A program made the position numbers and the translations under genes. Below are positions 57,284-64,000 of a DNA stretch of 64,000 bases, one piece after another; within the stretch, counting starts at the first letter, position 1, and each line of letters opens with the position of its first letter. Below the pieces are notes generated by a model that was not told the origin of the DNA, did no database searches, and worked only from the letters and a program-made list of their open reading frames with translations. Source of the stretch: Dermatemys mawii. Lineage: Eukaryota; Chordata; Testudines; Dermatemydidae. The stretch spans positions 6,722,336-6,786,335 of the forward strand of contig ML677385.1 of NCBI GenBank assembly GCA_007922305.1, read 5' to 3'.

Positions 57284-57406
57284 CACACATATACATATAC
57301 ATACACACACACACACTACTTACTGTATTTTTCACTCCATGCATCTGATGAAGTGGGTTATATCCCACAAAAGCTTATGCCCAAATAAATGTGTTAGTCT
57401 CTAAGG
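57115..57406. repeat. GTTAGTCT-type composite repeat, first part
   Basis: The left half (57115-57187) has AAGGGTAGTCGTGTTAGTCT and TGTGGCACCTTAGAGACTGA. The right half (57340-57406) has CATCTGATGAAGTGGG, TATCCCACAAAAGCTTATGC and GTTAGTCTCTAAGG. A microsatellite separates them. The right half resumes after the hAT insertion, at 57763-57800. Confidence 0.7.
57192..57316. repeat. (TA)n/(CA)n compound microsatellite
   Basis: An AT run of about 12 units passes into alternating ACAC and ATAT tracts and long AC runs, inside the composite repeat. Confidence 0.95.
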
Positions 57407-57762
57407 CAGGGGTAGGCCTTAGAGACTAACCAGTGGCCAGAACCCAGGCAGTGTGAGTGCCACTGAAAATCAGCTCACGTGCCAAAGGCAGCACGTGAGC
57501 TGATTTTCAGTGGCACTCACATTGCCCGGGTTTTGGCCACCGGTTCAGGAGCTCTCTATTTTAATTTAATTTTAAATGAAGCTTCTTAAACATTTTAAAA
57601 ACTTTATTTACTTTACATTCAACAATAGTTTAGTTATATATTATAGACTTTAGAAAGAGACCTTCTACAAACATTAAAATGTGTTACTGGCACGCGAAAT
57701 CTTACATTAGAGTGAATAAATGGAGACTCTGCACACCACTTCTGAAAGGTTGCCAACCCCTG
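57407..57762. mobile_element. hAT-type MITE inserted in the composite repeat
   Basis: A perfect 8-bp duplication CTCTAAGG (57399-57406 and 57763-57770) brackets it. Ends are CAGGGGTAGGC and the complement of GCCAACCCCTG. Removing it rejoins the host repeat (GTTAGTCTCTAAGG then TGCTACAAGGACTCC), so the order of insertion is certain. It contains a long hairpin. Confidence 0.9.
57433..57540. repeat. long hairpin within the hAT MITE
   Basis: Arms 57453-57482 and 57491-57520 are perfect inverted copies over 30 bp, with an 8-bp loop (CAAAGGCA region). Pairing extends outward with a few mismatches to 57433 and 57540. It could fold as a miRNA-like stem if transcribed, which is inference. Confidence 0.9.
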
Positions 57763-57800
57763 CTCTAAGGTGCTACAAGGACTCCTCATTGTTTTTAGTG
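57763..57800 (+). repeat. GTTAGTCT-type composite repeat, last part
   Basis: It continues the repeat cut by the hAT element, with GTGCTACAAGGACTCC and TCATTGTTTTTAG. Confidence 0.7.
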
Positions 57801-59279
57801 TGATTTAAGAATAAGCAACAAAAATCACTGCTGAGCAGTAAAGAGAGACTCTGCAGAGAGTAAGAGAGCAGTGGCATGCAGGCTCTCACGGAAGAAAAAA
57901 AAGGGTATTAGCTGTACACTAAATAGTGCTGAGATTTAGTTGCTAAAATTAAAAGATACCCACTTTTGTTGAGACAGGAGATCTTCAAGGATGCCTCCTT
58001 GAACTACTGAGGCTTAGTCAGGAGGGGTCATCATGCCTGGCATAACACCAACATTGGAATTAATGTCATTTGCCCAAAGGGATTTTAGCAAGTTATTAAA
58101 ACCCATGGATAATTTTATCACCAGCTGTGTTTTTGGCCTCATCCAAAGTCCACTAAAGTCAATGAAAAGATTTCACTGATTTCAATTGGCCTTGAATTGG
58201 GCTGTTTTTCCTCATCTCGTGGAAATAGTTTCATAGCCATCTGAACTATCACCAGCAAAACAAGGTTGCTTGTGTGCCATGTAAATGAAAAAGGGTCAAG
58301 AGAAAGTTTTAAATGACAGTTTCTGCACCACAATATAATTTCATTGCAACTCATAACTTTGTGAAAGATTTGCTCACTAGCCCCCTTGTTACCGGTGGTT
58401 TATATGTCACAAACAAAACACAGTTCAAATCTGGTTATTTATTTTAAGCCTAGCCAGTCAGGTCAAGTTTTTAAGATGGCTGTGGACTAAAATGTTGATC
58501 CCTAATCTCTACTTAGCTCCTGTTTTTGCACTTGCTTGATTACACAGGCATGATCATACGCTTCTAGGATCAAAGAACAATTTTAGTAACAGACTCAGAT
58601 TCCCAGGCCTGGAGCTAAAAGCAGCACAGTATGTCAGGGACGAAATGGGCAGCTCAGCCTCTGGAAGGAAAACTGGGTGCATCTATGGCTGGCCTTTCCA
58701 ACCAGCAGGCCAGAAGTACAGTAGTCATTGGCAGCAGGTCAGTGGAACTGAAATGCAGATGGAAAATTAGAAGAAACAAAGTACAATATATTCCCCGGGG
58801 CTTATGCACTGACCAGCATAGCAACATCCTGCTGAAACTTCCTCCAATCCTGAGTGCAAGCCAAAAAAAATCTATGACTAGATCTAATGTCATTCAGGCT
58901 TGTAATACAAAAAAGTTCTCATCTGTAAGATCCTTATAATGAGTCATATCATGTCACTGATCTTTAAACAGAATTCTTCATTAATGCTAATAGGGAGATG
59001 TTTTAAATATCGATGGCATGATTTGATCCAAAGTGTGGATGTGGGGGATGAGCAAATATAACATGAGAAGAGTCAGGAAACCATCAAATTACACCGTATA
59101 AGTGTAATTTACCAGAGTTATTTGAAAAAATAACTCCAGTAAAGACCCTGGGCCAGATTCTCAGATGATATAAATCAGCATAGCTCAATCGATTTTAACT
59201 GGATTCTCATGTGTTTGTGTAGTCTTCAGTAGAGGTATGTTGATTTACACCAGGAGAGGACCTAGTCCAGAAATACTAA
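57801..59279. other. no gene recognised
   Basis: Open frames at 58631-58939 on both strands overlap and show no domain. The last three bases, TAA (59277-59279), are the target duplication of the next element. Confidence 0.5.
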
Positions 59280-59952
59280 GGGTATGGTTACACTTACAAG
59301 ATTATAGCGCTATTGGTTATAGCGGTCCCCTTATACAGTAATATGTATAGCGCTATTGTATGTCCACACTCAGATGCGCCAGCGGTATAGCATGGCCACA
59401 TTTGGGGCACTTAATGCGGCATTAAGAGCAGCGCATTAGGGCAGGTATCCCAGCATTCAGCTGGGTGCAACGTGCTTTTTAAACGAGGGAGGTGAGGGGG
59501 GACGCGTATGTATGCGGAGGGAGAGAGATAGTGATTTTTTCGTTCTTCTGAAAGCCTGTCAGCGAGCCTCCGTTCACAGAAGGCTTTGTTTTCACACAGG
59601 CTCCCTCCTTAAACATTTGCATTGCTTATCTGTGGAGTTAAGAGAGAAACTCTAACGAGGTACTTCTGCATTCCTACAGCCGAGTTCAAAACAAAGGGAG
59701 GAGACGTCAATTGCCTTAAATGGCTCTAGGCATCTCCAGAGATCACTTGCAGCGCAGTGGGTGTCCACATTCTTGCTGTAGCGCTACAGCAGCTGCGCTA
59801 CAGCCCTTATTCCCCATGCGGAGGTGGATTAACAATAGCGCTATAACTCAGCAGTTATAGCGCTCTACGTGCCTTGCCAGTGTGGACGGGGAGGAGGTTA
59901 TAGCGCTCGTGGGGGCTTTATAGCGCTATAAAGTGCCAGTGTAACCAAGCCC
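59280..59952 (-). mobile_element. PIF/Harbinger MITE (copy B)
   Basis: It is bounded by perfect TAA duplications (59277-59279 and 59953-59955). Relative to the copy at 3116 it is inverted: it starts GGGTATGGTTACACTTACA and ends AAGTGCCAGTGTAACCAAGCCC. The interior matches copy A, for example AAAGCCTGTCAGCGAGCCTC against its complement there. It has terminal AGCGCT palindromes and no coding capacity. Confidence 0.9.
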
Positions 59953-62900
59953 TAAGGTGTCATAGCTGCAAGCAGCAATCGCTTACTATTGGCAGTGTGG
60001 GAGACTGTAAGCATTGCAGTCAATGCCTACATTTACAGATAGCCAGGTGCAAATGGTGGTGAGGTTGCATGAGCAGATTTCAGCTCAGCCATCAAAGGGT
60101 TCTGAAAAGCTCACTCCATGGATATGAGCACCACGTCTCCCTGCTACATATGCAGCCATGTAAGTAGTAGTGCATCTTTCGCCACAAGATATCCCAACAG
60201 AAGTCTGTTGTTTTTTGCTCTTGCTGGCCACCTTCACTGCAAGTTACTCCAGTTTGGATGACAGAGAATACATTAACTGTGAATCCCATATTTTTTCTTA
60301 GTCCTTTCCATTTTTTTACGACCATGTGGAACCTAAGTTCCAAAGTAAACTTCTGTAAATGAAGCAAGAAACGCAGAAGGAATGCTTTCCTCAGACCTAT
60401 CTGTGAGGCCACGCCAGTGCTCTATCAGATCCCTCTGAAGATCCACCTCTGTTGAGACACCGATGAGGAAGAGAGGCTATATCCAATACTATACTGAGAT
60501 TCATGCTCAATGTGACCCAAATTCTTTTACAATATGTCACATTGCTAAAGTTATTTGTTCTTTTCTCTGTGTCTATGGCTACAGGGGAACTTTCTTGTTC
60601 TTCCCCACTCTTGGTTACTTGTCCAACCCCTGTTTGGAGTTTGGCAGCTCCTGGAACTCAGGACTGAGCCTCTAAGGGCCCTTCCTTATGGACTACAATA
60701 AAAAAGGCTACCAGAACTTTCTAACACCATTTCCCAGCATGCTCAGTGTCAGAGCGGGGGACAGAATGGATTAGAAATCCCTGCTAAGGCCAATAGGGTG
60801 GTTTCTGCATGTTGTGATATAGACAAGCAGTTTTCCGGGCCCAGGATGAGCCAGTGCTGCGGGGACAATGGGAGGGGACAGCCTGAGTCAGGGCCAAAGG
60901 GAGACTAGGGTTAGCTTCAGTTTTGACCTTTGCGTTTGGGAGCTGATGGGGGGAGCAGAACAGCTCAGAGAGTCTCTGATTAACTCCCCTCCTGACAAAG
61001 GGCGTATTTGAACTGCTGTGGGATCTAGTGCCTGGGTCAGGCAGTTCCAGCCCTGAGGAGAGATCTGGTAGAGACTAGTAGAGATCTGACCTGGCACCAG
61101 CTATTGAGAGCCAGTCAAGACCAGGGGCAGATTACCGCACAACCAATGGGGGCCATGCCAATTTGGGGCCCCCCACAGGAGTAGTTGGAACTCTGGCCAT
61201 GTCACCCTGCTCCTCCTCTCCCCCACCCCCTCTTCCGGCCTGAGGCCCTGCCTCCAGCCCAGCCAGAAGCCTGTGGAAGCACCAGGTGAGCAGCAACGTT
61301 CTTCCTGCCCCCAGGCAGAGCTGGTTGAGCTGATGGCTCCCACTCGAGATCCCCCTGCCCTGCACCTTGCCGGATCAAGGGGACCCCACTACCCCACGTG
61401 GTGTGGAGCTGGATCGAGGACCCCGCCATGCTGGACCGAGGACCTCACTCACCCCCACCCACCAGAGAGCTTGCTCACAAGCTCCTCTCTCTCTGTCCCT
61501 CCCCTTCCCGGCGTGGAGCTGGTCCTAGCCCTTCTTCCCTCCCTCCTCGCAGAGCTGGCCCTCTCCCCTCCCCTGTGTGGGCCTAGCTTGAGCCACTCAC
61601 TGAAGCCCACATCTACCCCCAGGCAGGGCTGGCCCAAGCCCCACTGCTCACCTCCCTTCCCAGTTCCTTTTTTGCAAAACTGGGCATTTGTAATGTTTGC
61701 TCTTGCCAGCTGATGATCAAGTGGCAAGAGCAAATGGGACAAGTGCCCAAAAAGAGGAACCCTGTCCTTTAGTTTGTTTAAGGCAGCCAACATTCACAGT
61801 GCTGCTGCAGCCCTCATCTCCAGACTAATCCTCAGTTTATCTCCCACCTGGAAAGGTGCCAAGGAATGAGCTCTGAGTTGGGAAAAGTAAGGAGTGTTGG
61901 GAAGTGGAGAATTGATGTTTTAGTATGTGTTAGTTAACCCTAACCCTTTCCGTCCTCAGACCCTATTTTTCTGCTCCCAGGAAAGTCCCTCCTTTGCTAT
62001 ATTGGTATTTTTGGGTGTGTCATTTCTTTGCTGGGGTTTGTACATGCCGTTGTACTTTGTTTCCTGGGTACTGGGTTTATTCTCCTCCCCAGCAGGTTCC
62101 CAAGGGACAGCATCCTGTGCCCCTGAGCACAGTGAGGAGTCACCTCAGTTGGAGGCACCAGGTGTCACAAAAAAAGAACCCAGGATCCAGCCCTTATGAG
62201 GAGAGGGAGAAGTCACTCCAAGGATAAAGCAACCAGGCAAGAGGGTTTGGGCCACACCTCAGGGGAAAGGCCACACCTGAAAAACTGTCAGTGCTTTATG
62301 ATGTTGAAGGACCATCTCAACTAACTTTCCTGTTTATTCCTGGAGATTCGGAGTGAGACACCAACAAACTCAAAACATATGATTGAGTTGTGAGAGCTGG
62401 ATCCTGGAGAATTATTATTTGTGTAAAGCATTAGCTATTGTTCACTGCTGCTCATAAAGAATCAGCTAATTTGCATGTCGCTCGAGCATAGTTTGCTTAT
62501 TTGCTTACTACTCCCATCAACTCCCATTGCAAAATCCTATGATCTCTGTAGGCCTCAAGCTGATGACATACAAGAACTTGGATATGAATGGTGAAGCTAA
62601 TACATTGCCTCATACAGAACTAGGAGGTACTTATGCCAATTCAAATATAAAATAAAAATCAAGACAGTTCCCAGAGGCATTACAGAAGGTAATAAATGCT
62701 AGCCAAAGTCATAGACCCAGGGGCTAGGACCAGAGGGGGATTCTTTTCCTGACCTTCCCAGGTGGATCAGAGAGGTGAGCTGAAATGCAGCTGCTGTCTC
62801 TGAGAAACCAGCTGAAGGTGGTTTCATCTGAGCTGACCTGGCACTCTTGTTCACAGGGTAGTAGGTTCAACCAGTCAGGAATGTAGGAGAAATACCATGC

Positions 62901-63374
62901 AATTTTCCTGATGTGACATATTGTGATGAATCAGGTACAAAGTTGAAATACACAAACTGTAGCCTGAAAACATATGTGGATATCCACAAAAACATATGTA
63001 AAAAGCTTCTGTGGACAATTTGCACACACAGACCCAATTCAAGTCAAACCACTCCTGGTTTGTAAACACTGGGCCTAACTCAAGCGAAAGCTTACTCTGT
63101 TATTACTTGTCAAGTCAAACTGTTGCCTAGCAGCAGTCTCCACCAGTTCAAAAATGTTTGTGTGTCCCTGAATCCCACTGCAAGCCTCTGAAGTGTGGAC
63201 AAAATAACAGTAGATTCTAAGCTATGGTTCCAAGAGTAATCCTTACTCTGCGTCTTTGCATTTATGCATAACAATCTGATCCCTGATTTCATTACGCAAC
63301 AACACTAGGCATGTGACATATTGCTAACCACACAACATGCCTTAAGCCTAAAGGGAGTGAGGCAGATCTGCTGT
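59953..63374. other. no gene recognised
   Basis: A minus-strand frame at 60092-60412 (106 codons) has no domain I recognise. At 61130-61680 a C-rich stretch repeats CCCCCAGGCAGAGCTGG-like words and opens frames on both strands, which suggests a low-complexity GC-rich repeat instead of a gene. The start near 61118, CAGGGGCAGATTA, could be an hAT end, but no partner was found. Confidence 0.4.
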
Positions 63375-63472
63375 GAGATGTACAGAGAAGGCACGGGACT
63401 GGAACTCAGACGATCTCGGCTCTATCGTCCTGGCTGTGCTATTGACTTCCTGTGCGAGCTCCATCAAGTCAT
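63375..63472 (+). repeat. MIR-like SINE fragment
   Basis: It contains AGGCACGGGACTGGAACTCA and GTGCTATTGACTTCCTGTG, then CATCAAGTCATTTAG. It is the target into which the following MITE inserted. Confidence 0.5.
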
Positions 63473-63475
63473 TTA

Positions 63476-63751
63476 GGGTATGTCTACACTGGGAGCTGGG
63501 GGTGTGATTCCCACTCAAGGAGACATGCTTGCACTAGTGCTGATTGAGTAAGCTTGCTAAAAACAGGAGGCCTGGGCCACGCTAAGTATGTACATAGATG
63601 TTTGAGTGGTTAGAGCTCAGGGCAGCTGGCCACTTGTGCTGCTGCAGCTATGTCCTATTTTTAGCATGCAAGCTCAAACAGAGCTAGTGTGGGTAGGTGC
63701 CCTGAAGCTGGGAATCTTCCCCTCACCCCAGCTTGAAATGTAGACATATCC
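63476..63751 (+). mobile_element. Harbinger-type MITE
   Basis: It is bounded by TTA on both sides (63473-63475 and 63752-63754). Ends are GGGTATGTCTACACTGGG and the complement of AATGTAGACATATCC. It is the best copy of the family seen degraded at 23965, about 29733, 31092 and 44908. Confidence 0.8.
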
Positions 63752-64000
63752 TTAGTCACTCCATGTATCCCTTCCCTACCTCACAGCAATATTTTCTTGC
63801 TCATGGGGGTGTTGTGAGGATAAAATAATTACAGGATGTGATGCAAAGCAGCAGGGCCATCAATGACCTTTATAAATCCTCTCAAGAAATATTTGGTGAA
63901 ATGGCAGTGAGAAAAAGAAACAGAAGGAGGCATGAAAGAATGCAAGAGGAAGAAAAAAGGCTGGGATTGATGATTAGCGCTCTTACCTAGAAGCGTAAAA

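Noticed and set aside
60092..60412. 106-codon minus-strand frame considered as a gene fragment
   Set aside because: No recognisable motif and no neighbouring exon-like sequence; left unannotated.
61101..61793. Pro/Ser/Leu-rich frames up to 146 codons
   Set aside because: Overlapping frames on both strands over a C-rich repeated stretch; no domain, no splice context.
1..64000. CRISPR arrays, operons or bacterial features
   Set aside because: Repeat content, spliced genes and CR1 elements are those of a vertebrate; the tandem repeats seen are minisatellites, not spacer arrays.
1..64000. tRNA, rRNA or snRNA genes
   Set aside because: No complete cloverleaf or rRNA segment was recognised; the only tRNA-like pieces are old SINE heads.

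Overview
This window looks like non-genic DNA from a reptile nuclear genome, most likely a turtle; a crocodilian is a weaker alternative. No open frame looks like a host gene. Recognisable sequence is almost all transposable elements typical of such genomes: CR1 LINE fragments on both strands, many hAT-type elements with 8-bp target duplications, PIF/Harbinger MITEs with 3-bp duplications, five copies of a short TA-flanked MITE, a Tigger-like MITE, LTR-like blocks, old MIR-like SINEs and part of an R2-type LINE. The species call is inferred from this repeat mix.

Layout. 1-31 kb: interspersed repeats, including a TA-flanked element (2400-3980) interrupted by a Harbinger MITE (3116-3791), palindromic hAT elements (10247, 25605), a Tigger-like MITE (11257), an hAT-type element full of TTTAAA units (17024) and an LTR-like block (18552-19667). 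31260-35681: a complete 4.4-kb PIF/Harbinger transposon with matching TGA duplications. It carries a two-exon Myb/SANT-like gene on the plus strand and an uninterrupted DDE transposase on the minus strand; the genes converge on shared poly(A) signals near 33.95 kb. 36-51 kb: CR1 pieces, nested MITEs and an hAT-type element with a G-rich minisatellite. 51640-52797: a 5'-truncated R2-type LINE fragment keeping zinc-finger and endonuclease coding sequence, with no 28S rDNA beside it. 53.8-56.3 kb: an LTR-like block with a 58-bp tandem repeat, then a decayed Harbinger Myb gene. 57-64 kb: a composite repeat with a microsatellite and an hAT-type insertion holding a 30-bp perfect hairpin, then a second Harbinger MITE (59280-59952) and a MITE at 63476.

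How the parts relate. The 31260 element is a plausible source of both proteins used in Harbinger movement: a DNA-binding Myb-like protein and a DDE nuclease. The MITEs at 3116 and 59280 share its terminal 175-200 bp and could be moved by such a pair. The transposase frame is open, but the Myb gene needs a frame change at a run of ten G, so this copy may be freshly broken or the run may be misread. Everything here comes from reading the sequence; family names given without a database search are marked as inference.
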